A stretch of DNA of 64,000 bases from an uncultured Bacteroidia bacterium (GCA_902762435.1 CACWOH010000011.1:1-64000), one strand, 5' to 3'; shown: positions 53,206-62,706, counted from the stretch's first letter. Notes: a model not told the origin generated them from the letters alone. A program made the numbers and translations.

Positions 53206-54228
53206 ATGCCCAAGTACGTCCTGAACCCACAGACGTTGTTGTACGAGAAGCGGGAACCTCCCAAATCGCTGAAGTACATCCGCTTGGCGGTGGCCTCGGT
53301 CACCGCCCTGGGGTTCGTTTTCCTGTACTTCTGGCTCTATACCTCCGTCTTCCGGCTCGACCTTCCGCGGACCGCGGTGCTCAAGAGCCGCGTGGCGAAG
53401 TGGGAGGCGCGCATGGAGGTGCTCGGGCGCCGGCTGGACCTTTACGAGGCCACGCTGAGCGGCATCGAGCAGCGCGACGACGACGTCTACCGCTCCATCT
53501 ACGGCCTGGGCGAGATCCCGGACGAGGTCAAGAATGCCGGCCTGGGCGGCCTAAACCGCTACGCCGAACTGGACCAGCTGGGCGGCAACGAGTCCCTGTC
53601 CCGCACGGTCCACCGCATCGACAACTTGACCAAGCGCGCCTACATCCAGAGCAAGTCGCTGGACGAAGTGGCCGTGCTGGCCCGCCAGGAGGGCGACATG
53701 CTCTCCTGTGTGCCGAGCGTGCCGCCCCTGCTGCCGGATTCCCGTAAAGTAATGCTTTCCAGCGGGTTCGGTTACCGTACCGACCCGGTGTACGGCGGCG
53801 GCGAGATGCACGGCGGGCAGGATTTCGCGACGGACCGGGGCGTGCCCGTGTATAGCACCGGCGACGGCGTGGTGACGGAGATCAACTCCAATTTCAACGG
53901 CTACGGGAACGAGATCATCATCGACCACGGCTACGGCTACAAGACGCGTTACGCGCACCTGAACAGCATGTCCGTCGTGGAGGGGATGAAGGTGAAACGG
54001 GGCGAGCAGATCGGCACCGTCGGCTCGACGGGCAAGGTCACCGGGCCCCACCTGCACTACGAGGTGATCTACCGCGGGGAGCGGGTGAACCCGATGAATT
54101 TCATGGACTTCAACATGCCGCTGGACGAATACCGCTCGATGGTGGAAACCCGCCGCGAGGAATCGCCCAACGGCAAACGCTCAAGCACGACGGAGCTGCT
54201 CCGCCGCAGGAATAGAGGCAATGGCTAG
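53206..54228 (+). CDS. Membrane-anchored M23 (LytM) peptidase
   Basis: A 340-residue protein. It has a short cytoplasmic N-terminus, one TM helix (about residues 28-48), a coiled-coil-like periplasmic region (to about 180), and an M23 domain. Both metal motifs are intact: HGGQDF (HxxxD) and HLHYEV (HxH), so an active peptidoglycan endopeptidase is likely. The C-terminal tail is basic (KRSSTTELLRRRNRG). It overlaps a second M23 gene by eight bases. Confidence 0.92.
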   Translation: MPKYVLNPQTLLYEKREPPKSLKYIRLAVASVTALGFVFLYFWLYTSVFRLDLPRTAVLKSRVAKWEARMEVLGRRLDLYEATLSGIEQRDDDVYRSIYGLGEIPDEVKNAGLGGLNRYAELDQLGGNESLSRTVHRIDNLTKRAYIQSKSLDEVAVLARQEGDMLSCVPSVPPLLPDSRKVMLSSGFGYRTDPVYGGGEMHGGQDFATDRGVPVYSTGDGVVTEINSNFNGYGNEIIIDHGYGYKTRYAHLNSMSVVEGMKVKRGEQIGTVGSTGKVTGPHLHYEVIYRGERVNPMNFMDFNMPLDEYRSMVETRREESPNGKRSSTTELLRRRNRGNG

Positions 54229-55174
54229 GAAGAAACTTTTCGTGTTCGACGCCGAGAGTTTCCATTTCGGCGAGGCGCCCCGCAAGATCGGGCGGGCGGC
54301 GCTTACCCTGCTGCTGTACATGCTGCTGACCTTCACGCTGGCGGTGCTGGCCTACCTGGCCTTCACCCTGTTCTTCCGCACGGACACCGAGCGGCGCCTG
54401 CGCCGCGAGATCCGGATGTACGAGGAGCTCTATTCCGGCCTGGAGGAGCGCGGGGACCTGCTGGGCGACGCCATCGCCGGGCTGCAGCACAAGGACAACG
54501 ACATCTACTCCCTGGTCTTCCACTCCGGCACGCCGGGCCTGGACCCGATGTCCGTGCCGGCCGACCTGTCCGCCATCGACACCCTGCCGGACGCCGTCCT
54601 GACGGGCCGGACCGCCGCCAAGGCGGACAGCCTGCTGCGCCGCTGCGCGGACGTGGATTCCGCCTTCCTGCGCATTTTCCGCGCCCTGTCGGACTCCGCG
54701 GCCGTCCTGCCGCCGATGACCCTGCCCGTGGAGGAGATCTCCTATCCGCAGGTGGGCGCCTCGGCCGGCCGCAAGATCAACCCCTTCTACAAGGCCTACG
54801 TCTTCCACGAGGGGGTGGACCTGCTCGTCCCGCGCGGCACCCCGGTGCACGCCACGGCGGACGGGACGGTGGTGTCGGCGGCCTCTTCGCGCACCACGGG
54901 CAACACCGTCCGCATTTCCCACGCGGGCGGCTACGAGACGGTTTACTGCCACCTGGAGAGCATGGACGTGCGCGCCGGGCAGCGCGTCCGGGCGGGCGCG
55001 AAACTGGGGACGGTGGGTATGTCCGGGCAGGCCTTCGCCCCGCACCTGCACTACGAGGTGCGGCGGGACGGCGCGGCGGCCGACCCGGTGGGCTACTTCT
55101 TCGCCTCCGTGTCGCCGATGGAATATGCGAATATGCTGTATATGTCCGTAAATACAATGCAATCAATGGATTAA
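54221..55174 (+). CDS. Membrane-anchored M23 (LytM) peptidase, second copy
   Basis: A 317-residue protein with the same plan as its neighbour: a TM helix at about residues 28-50, a periplasmic coiled segment, and an M23 domain with intact metal motifs HEGVDL and HLHYEV. The pair looks like an old tandem duplication that has diverged outside the catalytic domain. The MerR-type gene starts six bases after its stop. Confidence 0.92.
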   Translation: MARKKLFVFDAESFHFGEAPRKIGRAALTLLLYMLLTFTLAVLAYLAFTLFFRTDTERRLRREIRMYEELYSGLEERGDLLGDAIAGLQHKDNDIYSLVFHSGTPGLDPMSVPADLSAIDTLPDAVLTGRTAAKADSLLRRCADVDSAFLRIFRALSDSAAVLPPMTLPVEEISYPQVGASAGRKINPFYKAYVFHEGVDLLVPRGTPVHATADGTVVSAASSRTTGNTVRISHAGGYETVYCHLESMDVRAGQRVRAGAKLGTVGMSGQAFAPHLHYEVRRDGAAADPVGYFFASVSPMEYANMLYMSVNTMQSMD

Positions 55175-55179
55175 CAAAT

Positions 55180-55500
55180 ATGGAGAAGCTGTTTTATTCT
55201 ATCGGCGAGGTGGCCGGGATCCTGGGAGAGTCGGTGTCCCTCGTGCGTTTCTGGTCCAACTCTTTCCCCAGGCTCATCAAGCCGCAGCGCAACGCCAAGG
55301 GCAACCGGCAGTTCACCGCCGCGGACGTCGAGACCTTCAAGCAGATCCACCACCTGGTCAAGGACAAAGGGCTCACCCTCGAAGGCGCCGCCCAGCAGCT
55401 TTCCGCCGACCGCCGCGGCGTGGACCGCAACGTGAAGGCGATCGAGTCCCTGAAGGAAATCCGCGCCCAACTTGTCGAGATTAAGAAAAATATTTCCTAA
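55180..55500 (+). CDS. MerR-family transcriptional regulator
   Basis: A 106-residue protein. The winged-helix MerR DNA-binding domain is at residues 1-75 (YSIGEVAGILGESVSLVRFWSN, FTAADVETFKQI), followed by a short helix. It lacks any effector-binding domain or Cys for metal sensing. In Bacteroidota this small type is common next to M23 peptidases; its targets are unknown. Confidence 0.88.
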   Translation: MEKLFYSIGEVAGILGESVSLVRFWSNSFPRLIKPQRNAKGNRQFTAADVETFKQIHHLVKDKGLTLEGAAQQLSADRRGVDRNVKAIESLKEIRAQLVEIKKNIS

Positions 55501-55505
55501 CTTTG
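55498..55505 (+). promoter_or_regulatory. -7 element of zinc-ribbon gene
   Basis: TAACTTTG matches TAnnTTTG and overlaps the stop of the MerR gene. The leader to ATG 55560 would be about 48 bases and contains the alternating ACGTACGCGTGTGCG tract. Confidence 0.55.
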
Positions 55506-55559
55506 CAAAATGCATACGTACGCGTGTGCGTGAACCCGAAATAAAACACAGAATTTTAT

Positions 55560-56393
55560 ATGGCTACCACCAAGAAATCAACGAAACCCGTGGCGCCCGT
55601 GGACGAGCGCGAGACCTTTGTCTCCCTGCAGAAGACCTTCGCTGAGTCCGAGCAGAGCACCCAGGAAAAACTCAAGACCCTGTACGAACTGCAGGAAGCC
55701 GACATCGCCATCGACAAACTGGTCCAGCTGCGGGGCGAACTGCCCGCCGAGGTTGCGATCCTCGAGGAGGAGCTCGCCGGCCTGCACGCCAAGTCCGAGC
55801 GCATCACCCAGCTGATCGAAGGCTACACCCAGAGCATCGACGCCGCCAACCGGCAGATCGTCGAACTGGACGGCGAGATCGAGAAATACCGTTCCCAGCT
55901 GGAGAACATCTCCAACAGCCGCGAATACGATTCCATCAACAAGGAACTCGAGAACCAGGGGCTGCTGCGCGCCATCGCGGAGAAGAACATCACCGAGGCC
56001 CGCGCCGCCATCGAGGACCGCAAGGTGGACCAGGAGCGCATCGGCGACCGCATCCTCATCCGCGAGGAGGACCTCCGCGCGAAGCAGGAGGAGCTGGCCC
56101 AGATCGTGGAGTCCACCGCCAAGGAGGAGAAGACGCTCCAGACCAAGCGCGACGCCCTCGCCGCGAAGATCGACGAGCGTACGCTGAGCGCCTACGAGCG
56201 CATCCGCGGCAACGCCCACAACCACCTGGCCGTGGTGACGCTGTTCCCGAAGAACGAGGACGGCACCTACGGCGACGCCTGCGGCGGCTGCTTCCACACC
56301 ATCACCCCGCAGCGCATCATCGACATCGCCTCCGGCCGCAAGCTGGTCATCTGCGAACACTGCGGACGCATCATCGTCAACCCTGACATCTAA
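55560..56393 (+). CDS. Coiled-coil protein with C-terminal C4 zinc ribbon (DUF164 family)
   Basis: A 277-residue protein. Residues about 35-215 form long heptad-rich helices (LEEELAGLHAKSERITQLIEG, RGELPAEV). The C-terminal zinc ribbon has two CxxC pairs: CGGC (about 238) and CEHC (about 268). The family (CT398-like) acts as an adaptor in nucleotide or secretion contexts, but no role in Bacteroidota is established. Commonly next to replication genes; here it precedes dnaB by five bases. Confidence 0.88.
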   Translation: MATTKKSTKPVAPVDERETFVSLQKTFAESEQSTQEKLKTLYELQEADIAIDKLVQLRGELPAEVAILEEELAGLHAKSERITQLIEGYTQSIDAANRQIVELDGEIEKYRSQLENISNSREYDSINKELENQGLLRAIAEKNITEARAAIEDRKVDQERIGDRILIREEDLRAKQEELAQIVESTAKEEKTLQTKRDALAAKIDERTLSAYERIRGNAHNHLAVVTLFPKNEDGTYGDACGGCFHTITPQRIIDIASGRKLVICEHCGRIIVNPDI

Positions 56394-56398
56394 CGGCG

Positions 56399-57871
56399 AT
56401 GCCTGCGCAGCGATCCGGCGGCGGCCGCAAGAAAGACAGCGCGGTCAGCCTCGAGACGCTCGGGCTGGAGATCGGCAACAAGCCGCCCCAGGCCCCGGAC
56501 GTCGAGGAGGCCGTACTGGGTTCGATGCTGCTCGAGCCGTCCTGCGTGGACCTCGCGATGGAGGAACTCACTCCGTCGTGCTTCTATGACCCCAAGCACC
56601 GGATGATCTTCGAGGCCATGGGCCGTCTGGTCACGGACCACACCTCGGTGGACATCATCACGGTCAGCAGCGAGCTCAAGGCTTCCGGAGACCTGGAGGC
56701 CGTGGGCGGCAGCGTCGTGCTCGCGAACCTCTCCGAGAAGGTCGGGTCCGCGGCGCACATCGAATACTACATCAAGATCCTCAAGCAGAAGACGATCCAG
56801 CGCGACCTGATCTCCGCTTCGTACGACATCCTCCGGGACTCCTTCGACGACTCCATCAAGGTGGACGACCTGATCGACAAGGCCCAGAGCAAGGTGTACG
56901 ACGCCATCCAGAGCAACGTCCGCCGCGAGGTGCAGGACATCGGCAGCCTGATCAACGTCGCGATGAACGACATCCAGGAGATGCAGGGGAACACGGGGCT
57001 CAACGGCGTCCCGTCCGGCTTCCTGAGCATCGACCGCATCACGATGGGCTGGCAGAAGTCCGACCTGATCATCCTGGCGGCGCGTCCCTCCGTGGGAAAG
57101 ACGGCGTTCTCGCTGAACCTCGCGCGCAACGCCGCGGTGGACCACCACATGGCGGTGGCGTTCTTCTCCCTGGAAATGTCCGCGATCCAGCTGGTCAAGC
57201 GCCTCATCACCTCCGAGTCCGGCCTGAGCGCCGACAAGATCAAGGGCGGCACCCGGCTCGAAGACTACGAATGGGAGCAGCTGGAGTACAAGCTCCGCTC
57301 CCTGTCGAAGGCGCCGCTGTACATCGACGACACCCCGGGCCTGCCCCTGATGGAGTTCCGCACCAAGGCGAAGAACCTGGTGAAGAACAAGGGGGTGCGC
57401 CTGATCGTCGTGGACTACCTCCAGCTGATGCAGGGCCCCGCCGAACTGAAGGGCATGCGCGAACAGGAAGTGGCGGCCATCTCCCGGACGCTCAAGGCCA
57501 CGGCGAAGGAACTGGACGTGCCCATCATCGCCCTGTCCCAGCTGTCCCGCCAGGCCGTGCAGCGCCAGGGCGGCGGCGGCAAGCCGCAGCTGTCCGACCT
57601 GCGCGAGTCCGGCTCCATCGAGCAGGACGCCGACATGGTCATCTTCATCCACCGGCCCGACTTCGTGGGGCTGAGCGAGAATCCGGAAGACCGGGAAAAG
57701 ACGCAGATCATCATCGCCAAGCACCGAAACGGCGAGACCTGCGAGATCGATATGCTCTTCAAGAGCGAGCAGATCCGCTTCGTGGAGCTGGACGACGCGC
57801 TGGACATGCGCGCCGGCTCGATGACGATCGATTCCGCGATGAACAACATGGTCGGAAATGAGTTCGAGTAG
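56399..57871 (+). CDS. dnaB: Replicative DNA helicase DnaB
   Basis: A 490-residue hexameric helicase. The N-terminal domain (PQAPDVEEAVLGSMLLEPSC) is followed by a RecA-like motor with Walker A RPSVGKTAFSLN, Walker B LIVVDYLQLMQG, the arginine-finger region DLRESGSIEQDADMV, and IIIAKHRNGET near the end. Length is typical. The stop overlaps the RseC-like gene by 14 bases. Confidence 0.97.
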   Translation: MPAQRSGGGRKKDSAVSLETLGLEIGNKPPQAPDVEEAVLGSMLLEPSCVDLAMEELTPSCFYDPKHRMIFEAMGRLVTDHTSVDIITVSSELKASGDLEAVGGSVVLANLSEKVGSAAHIEYYIKILKQKTIQRDLISASYDILRDSFDDSIKVDDLIDKAQSKVYDAIQSNVRREVQDIGSLINVAMNDIQEMQGNTGLNGVPSGFLSIDRITMGWQKSDLIILAARPSVGKTAFSLNLARNAAVDHHMAVAFFSLEMSAIQLVKRLITSESGLSADKIKGGTRLEDYEWEQLEYKLRSLSKAPLYIDDTPGLPLMEFRTKAKNLVKNKGVRLIVVDYLQLMQGPAELKGMREQEVAAISRTLKATAKELDVPIIALSQLSRQAVQRQGGGGKPQLSDLRESGSIEQDADMVIFIHRPDFVGLSENPEDREKTQIIIAKHRNGETCEIDMLFKSEQIRFVELDDALDMRAGSMTIDSAMNNMVGNEFE

Positions 57872-58277
57872 CGAGATATCCCACCGCGGCCGCATCGTGT
57901 CGGTCACCCCGGAAGAGACGGTCGTGCAGATCGTGTCCGAGTCCGCCTGCGCGGCGTGCCACGCCAAGGGGCTGTGCAGCCTGGGCGACGCCACCGTCAA
58001 GGAGGTTTCCCTGCCCACCCGCGGCTGGGACCGTTACGCCGTGGGGGACGAAGTGAACGTGGTGCTGCGCGCCTCGATGGGCCACAAGGCCGTCTGGCTG
58101 GCATATGTCGTGCCCCTGCTGGTGCTGGTCGCAGCCCTGCTGGGAACCCTGGCCGCCGGCGGATCCGAGCTGCTCGCGGGCCTGGCCGCCATCGGCGCCG
58201 TAGGCCTGTACTACGGGGTGATCTGGCTGCTGCGCGACCGCCTCAGGAAAGACTACATATTTAACATTAAAGCATAA
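57858..58277 (+). CDS. rseC: RseC/SoxR-reducing system family protein
   Basis: A 139-residue protein with an N-terminal cytoplasmic part containing CAACHAKGLCSLGD (a Cys-rich motif of RseC) and two TM helices (about 80-100 and 105-125). RseC-like genes precede rnf in many Bacteroidota and Gammaproteobacteria. It overlaps dnaB at its start and rnfB by one base (TAATG), so it is the first gene of the Rnf unit. Confidence 0.88.
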   Translation: MSSSSEISHRGRIVSVTPEETVVQIVSESACAACHAKGLCSLGDATVKEVSLPTRGWDRYAVGDEVNVVLRASMGHKAVWLAYVVPLLVLVAALLGTLAAGGSELLAGLAAIGAVGLYYGVIWLLRDRLRKDYIFNIKA

Positions 58278-59185
58278 TGACTCAAACGATTATCTGGACC
58301 GTCGCGATTCTGACCGTCCTGGGCCTGCTGCTCGCGCTCATCCTGTTCTGGGTGGCGCGCAGGTTCCGGGTGGAGGAGGATCCGAGGATCGACGAGGTGG
58401 AGAAGGCGATGCCGGGCGCCAATTGCGGCGGCTGCGGTTTCGCCGGCTGCCGGGCCTTCGCCGATGCGGCGGTCAAAGCCCCCAACCTGGATAATCAGTA
58501 CTGCCCCGTGGGCGGCGACGAGGTGATGCAGAAGGTGGCCTCCATCCTCGGCCTGACCGTGGAGAAGAAGGCCCCGCAGGTGGCGGTGGTCCGCTGCAAC
58601 GGCAGCTGCACCGCCCGTCCCCGCACCAACGAATACGATGGCGTCCGCTCCTGCCGGGTGAAGGCCGCGCTGTACAGCGGCGACACCGCCTGCTCCTACG
58701 GCTGCGTGGGATGCGGCGACTGCGTGGAAGCCTGCCGGTTCGGCGCCCTGTCGATGGACCCGGAAACGGGTCTTCCCGTGGTGGACGAAGCGAAATGCAC
58801 CGCCTGCGGCGCCTGTGCGAAGGCCTGCCCGAAGCACATCATCGAGCTCCGGAACAAGGGCCCGCGCGGCATGCGCGAATTCGTGTCCTGCGTCAACAGG
58901 GACAAGGGCCCTGTGGCCAGGAAGGCCTGCGCCAACGCCTGCATCGGCTGCGGCCTGTGTGCGCGGACCTGCCAGCACGGCGCCATCACCGTGACGGACA
59001 ACGTGTCGTACATCGACTTTACCAAATGCAAACTCTGCCGGGAATGCGAGGCGGTGTGCCCGTCCGGCGCCATCCACGGCGTGAATTTCCCGAAAGAACT
59101 GGACAAGGAGGCCGTCAAGAAGCGCATTGCCGACCGCAAGGCGAAGGCGGCCGCCGAAGCGAAAAAGGAGGTGCCGAATGGGTAA
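58277..59185 (+). CDS. rnfB: Rnf complex subunit B, polyferredoxin
   Basis: A 302-residue protein with one N-terminal TM helix (about 5-27), the RnfB four-Cys motif NCGGCGFAGC, then four ferredoxin-type [4Fe-4S] motifs (CVGCGDCVEAC, CTACGACAKACP, CIGCGLCARTC, CKLCRECEAVCP). RnfB accepts electrons from ferredoxin and feeds the complex. It ends overlapping rnfC by eight bases. Confidence 0.95.
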   Translation: MTQTIIWTVAILTVLGLLLALILFWVARRFRVEEDPRIDEVEKAMPGANCGGCGFAGCRAFADAAVKAPNLDNQYCPVGGDEVMQKVASILGLTVEKKAPQVAVVRCNGSCTARPRTNEYDGVRSCRVKAALYSGDTACSYGCVGCGDCVEACRFGALSMDPETGLPVVDEAKCTACGACAKACPKHIIELRNKGPRGMREFVSCVNRDKGPVARKACANACIGCGLCARTCQHGAITVTDNVSYIDFTKCKLCRECEAVCPSGAIHGVNFPKELDKEAVKKRIADRKAKAAAEAKKEVPNG

Positions 59186-60557
59186 ACTGACTTTCTCCAT
59201 GGGCGGCATCCACCCCCATGACAGCAAATTCGCCCGCGAACGCGCCATCGAGCAGCTGCCGCTGCCCCCGGTCGTGTACGTGTCGATGGCCCAGCACCTC
59301 GGCGCCCCGGCAAAGCCGGTGGTGGCCGTGGGGGACCGCGTGAAGGTGGGCCAGGTCATCGCCGAACCGGGCGGATTCATCTCCGCCTTCATCCATTCCC
59401 CGGCGTCCGGCACGGTCAAGTCCGTCGCCCCGCGCAAGGACCTCGCCGGCAACCCCGTCGTGCACGTGGAGATCGCCGTCGAGGGCGACGAATGGGAGCC
59501 CTCCATCGACCGCAGCAAACAGCTGGTGACCGCCATCCCCGACGACAAGGCGGCGATCCTGGACCGCATCAAGGCCTGCGGCATCGTGGGCCTGGGCGGT
59601 GCGACCTTCCCCACGCACGTCAAGCTCAGCCCGCCTCCCGGCAAGGTGGCGGAATGCCTGATCATCAACGGCTCCGAGTGCGAGCCTTACCTGACCAGCG
59701 ACTACCGCATCATGCTCGAGAGCCCGAAGGAAATCGTGGTGGGCGCCGCCATCATGCAGAAGGTGCTGGGCGGCTGCCGCTGCGTGATCGGCATCGAGGA
59801 GAACAAGCCCGAGGCCATCCGTTCGATGCGTGCCGCGGTGGCGGAGCTCGGTTATCCCGGCATCGCGGTGCAGACGCTCAAGAAGCGTTATCCGCAGGGC
59901 GGCGAGAAGCAGCTCATCGATGCGGTAATGCGCCGCCAGGTGGGTTCCGGCGGCCTGCCGATCGACGTGGGCGCCGTGGTGCAGAACGTAGGCACCGCGC
60001 TGGCCGTCTATGATGCGGTGCAGAAGAACATGCCCCTGATTACCAACGTGCTGACGGTCACCGGGGACCGGATTCCCGGCAATCTGCAGCACAATTACCG
60101 TTTCCGTATCGGCGTGCCCCTCTCCTTCGTGGTGGAGCAGGCCGGCGGCATCCCGGACACGGCCGCCAAGATCGTCAGCGGCGGGCCGATGATGGGCAAG
60201 GCCGTCAGCAACCTCGACGCCACCACCGTCAAGGGCACGTCCGCGGTACTCTACCTGAGCGAGGCGGCCACGCGGCGCCGGCCGGAGACGGCCTGCATCC
60301 GCTGCGGCCACTGCGCCGACTCCTGCCCGATGGGCCTGGAGCCCTTCCTGCTGAACCGCCTGTACAAGGCCGCCGACCTCGAGGCGCTCGAGAAGCACGC
60401 GGCCCAGGATTGCATCGAGTGCGGCTGCTGCCTGTACAGCTGCCCGGCGGGCGTCCCCCTGCTGGACAACATCCGTCAGGCGAAAGGCCAGGTGATGGGA
60501 GTCATCCGCGCCCGTGCCGCGGCTGCCAAGGCTGCGGCGGAGGCCGCCAAAAAATAA
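59178..60557 (+). CDS. rnfC: Rnf complex subunit C
   Basis: A 459-residue soluble subunit: N-terminal barrel (SMGGIHPHDSK), NADH/FMN-binding GLGGATFPTHVKL and ECEPYLTSDYR, a SLBB-like segment, and two [4Fe-4S] motifs (CIRCGHCADSCP, CIECGCCLYSCP). It is the NADH dehydrogenase part. Its start has a strong Shine-Dalgarno-like AAAGGAGGTG eight bases before ATG 59178, rare in this window. Confidence 0.96.
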   Translation: MGKLTFSMGGIHPHDSKFARERAIEQLPLPPVVYVSMAQHLGAPAKPVVAVGDRVKVGQVIAEPGGFISAFIHSPASGTVKSVAPRKDLAGNPVVHVEIAVEGDEWEPSIDRSKQLVTAIPDDKAAILDRIKACGIVGLGGATFPTHVKLSPPPGKVAECLIINGSECEPYLTSDYRIMLESPKEIVVGAAIMQKVLGGCRCVIGIEENKPEAIRSMRAAVAELGYPGIAVQTLKKRYPQGGEKQLIDAVMRRQVGSGGLPIDVGAVVQNVGTALAVYDAVQKNMPLITNVLTVTGDRIPGNLQHNYRFRIGVPLSFVVEQAGGIPDTAAKIVSGGPMMGKAVSNLDATTVKGTSAVLYLSEAATRRRPETACIRCGHCADSCPMGLEPFLLNRLYKAADLEALEKHAAQDCIECGCCLYSCPAGVPLLDNIRQAKGQVMGVIRARAAAAKAAAEAAKK

Positions 60558-60563
60558 GCGCCT

Positions 60564-61553
60564 ATGGACAAGAAGTATATCGTATCTCCTTCTCCGCACA
60601 TCCACGCGGACACATCCACGACCACGATCATGCGGGACGTCATCATCGCGCTGTGCCCCGCGCTCCTGGTCTCCGTGCTCGTGTACGGCTGGGCCGAACT
60701 GCTGGTGCTGGCCGTGAGCGTGGCCTCCTGCGTGCTGCTGGAATGGGCGGTGACCAAGTGGCTGATGAAGCGTCCCTCGACCGTCGGCGACCTGTCGGCC
60801 GTGGTCACGGGCCTGCTGCTGGCCATGAACCTGCCGTCCGCGATCCCCCTGTGGATCGTGTTCATCGGCGCGGTGGTCGCCATCTGCATCGCCAAGCTGT
60901 CCTTCGGCGGTATCGGCCAGAACGTCTTCAACCCGGCCATCACCGGCCGCGTGTTCCTGCTGATCTCCTTCCCGGCCCAGATGACCGACTGGATGCCTAC
61001 GCCCGGCTTCATCACGGTGCCGGACGCCGTTTCCGGGGCCACCCCGCTGAGTGCGCTCAAGGAAGCGCTGAAGTCCGGTTCCTCCATCTCCGAGTTCCTG
61101 GACGCCAACGGCTACACGGCCGCTTCGATGTTCTGGGACATCGGCGCCTCCGCGGGTGAAATCTCCGCCGGCGCGCTGCTGATCGGCTTCGTGTATCTGC
61201 TGGTCCGCCGCGTGGTGAAGCCGTGGATCCCGCTCAGCATCCTGGGCACGATGGCGCTTATCGCGGCGGTATTCCACTGGCTGGTCAATCCCGAGCTCTA
61301 CACCGGACCGGCTTTCAACCTGCTGACCGGCGGTACGTTCCTCGGCGCGCTTTTCATGGCGACGGACTACGTGACCTCGCCGATGAGCACCTGGGGCGGT
61401 GTGATCTACGGCATAGGCATCGGCCTGATTGCGATGATGATACGCTACTTCGGCGCCTATCCGGAGGGCATGTCGTTCGCCATCCTGCTGATGAACTGCA
61501 CCGTGCCGCTTCTGAACATGTGGTTCCACCAAAAGAAATACGGGAGGGCTTAG
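60564..61553 (+). CDS. rnfD: Rnf complex subunit D
   Basis: A 329-residue membrane protein with about nine TM helices and the covalent FMN site motif SGATPLSAL (phosphothreonyl-FMN at Thr) after VPDA. FGGIGQNVFNPA and MATDYVTSPMS are also typical of the RnfD/NqrB family. Confidence 0.95.
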   Translation: MDKKYIVSPSPHIHADTSTTTIMRDVIIALCPALLVSVLVYGWAELLVLAVSVASCVLLEWAVTKWLMKRPSTVGDLSAVVTGLLLAMNLPSAIPLWIVFIGAVVAICIAKLSFGGIGQNVFNPAITGRVFLLISFPAQMTDWMPTPGFITVPDAVSGATPLSALKEALKSGSSISEFLDANGYTAASMFWDIGASAGEISAGALLIGFVYLLVRRVVKPWIPLSILGTMALIAAVFHWLVNPELYTGPAFNLLTGGTFLGALFMATDYVTSPMSTWGGVIYGIGIGLIAMMIRYFGAYPEGMSFAILLMNCTVPLLNMWFHQKKYGRA

Positions 61554-61556
61554 GAT

Positions 61557-62123
61557 ATGGCAGCAGCATCTACACTCAAGAATATGGCGCTCTGCCTGAC
61601 GGCGGTGTGCCTGGTCTGCTCGGCCGTGGTCGGCGTCGCGTACGCCGTCACGGCGGATCCGATCGCCGCGGCCGCCCGCGCCAAGACCACCGCTTCCATT
61701 GCCCGCGTCCTGCCGGAGTTCACGGCGGAGCCGGAGCAGGGGAGCGTCCGGGTGGACGGTACGGACTACACCTATTACAAGGTGGACGGAGCCGGCTACG
61801 CCATCGTTTCCCCGACCTCCGGCTTCGGCGGCACGCTGACCCTGATGGTCGGCATCGCCTCCGACGGCACCGTGCACAACACCGCGGTGCTCTCGCACAG
61901 CGAGACCCCGGGCCTCGGTGCTAAGTGCACCACCGACGGTCATTTCATTTCCCAGTTCCGGGGGCTCGACCCGTCCGTGACGGCCCTTGCGGTCAAGAAG
62001 GACGGCGGCGACCTGGACGCCATCACGGCATCCACGATCACGTCCCGCGCCTATGCGCTGGCGGTCTCGAACGCCGTGAACGTTTTCAAACAGCTTACGC
62101 AGGGAGGACAGGGCAATGAGTAA
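61557..62123 (+). CDS. rnfG: Rnf complex subunit G
   Basis: A 188-residue protein with an N-terminal TM helix (about 8-30) and a periplasmic FMN-binding domain. The attachment motif reads ITASTITSRAY, a variant of the common SGATITS, with the modified Thr kept. HSETPGLGAK is also typical. Three bases after rnfD; overlaps rnfE by eight bases. Confidence 0.94.
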   Translation: MAAASTLKNMALCLTAVCLVCSAVVGVAYAVTADPIAAAARAKTTASIARVLPEFTAEPEQGSVRVDGTDYTYYKVDGAGYAIVSPTSGFGGTLTLMVGIASDGTVHNTAVLSHSETPGLGAKCTTDGHFISQFRGLDPSVTALAVKKDGGDLDAITASTITSRAYALAVSNAVNVFKQLTQGGQGNE

Positions 62124-62700
62124 GTGGCATTTCATCACCGACGGTTTCGTCAAGAACAACCCCACCTTCGTGCTGGTGCTCGGCATGTGCCCGACCCTCG
62201 CCACCACGACCTCGGCCCTGAACGGCCTGGAGATGGGGCTTGCGACGATGTTCGTGCTGGTACTCAGCAACATCGTCATCTCCCTGGTCGCCCCGATGGT
62301 GCCCGACAAGGTGCGCATCCCGGTGTACATCACCGTGATCGCGACCTTCGTGACGGTGCTCCAGCTGCTCATGCAGGCGTTCACGCCCGCGGCCTACGAG
62401 ACGCTCGGCCTGTTCATCCCGCTGATCGTCGTGAACTGTATCGTCCTGGGCCGCGCCGAAGGCTTCGCCAACAAGCATTCCGTGGGCGAGTCCGCCCTCG
62501 ACGGCATCGGCGTCGGACTGGGCTTCACCGCTTCCCTGACCGTCATCGGCATCGTCCGGGAGATCCTGGGCAGCGGCTCCCTCTTCGGCTGGAAGTTCCT
62601 TCCCGGCGACGGCATCCTCGCCTTCGTGATGGCGCCGGGCGCCTTCCTCGTGCTCGGCTACCTGATGGTCCTGTTCAACAAGTATCTCGCTAAAAAGTAG
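62116..62700 (+). CDS. rnfE: Rnf complex subunit E
   Basis: A 194-residue integral membrane protein of the RnfA/RnfE type with about six TM helices (e.g. NPTFVLVLGMCPTLATTTSALNG, cut here to FVLVLGMCPTLATT). The paired RnfA/E half-channels hold a [2Fe-2S] cluster through conserved Cys such as that in LGMCP. Confidence 0.95.
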   Translation: MSKWHFITDGFVKNNPTFVLVLGMCPTLATTTSALNGLEMGLATMFVLVLSNIVISLVAPMVPDKVRIPVYITVIATFVTVLQLLMQAFTPAAYETLGLFIPLIVVNCIVLGRAEGFANKHSVGESALDGIGVGLGFTASLTVIGIVREILGSGSLFGWKFLPGDGILAFVMAPGAFLVLGYLMVLFNKYLAKK

Positions 62701-62706
62701 TGCGCC

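Noticed and set aside
59115..62384. A 1089-codon open frame on the minus strand opposite rnfC-rnfE
   Set aside because: Composition is His/Arg/Gly/Asp-rich without any fold signature, while the Rnf subunits are unmistakable on the plus strand.
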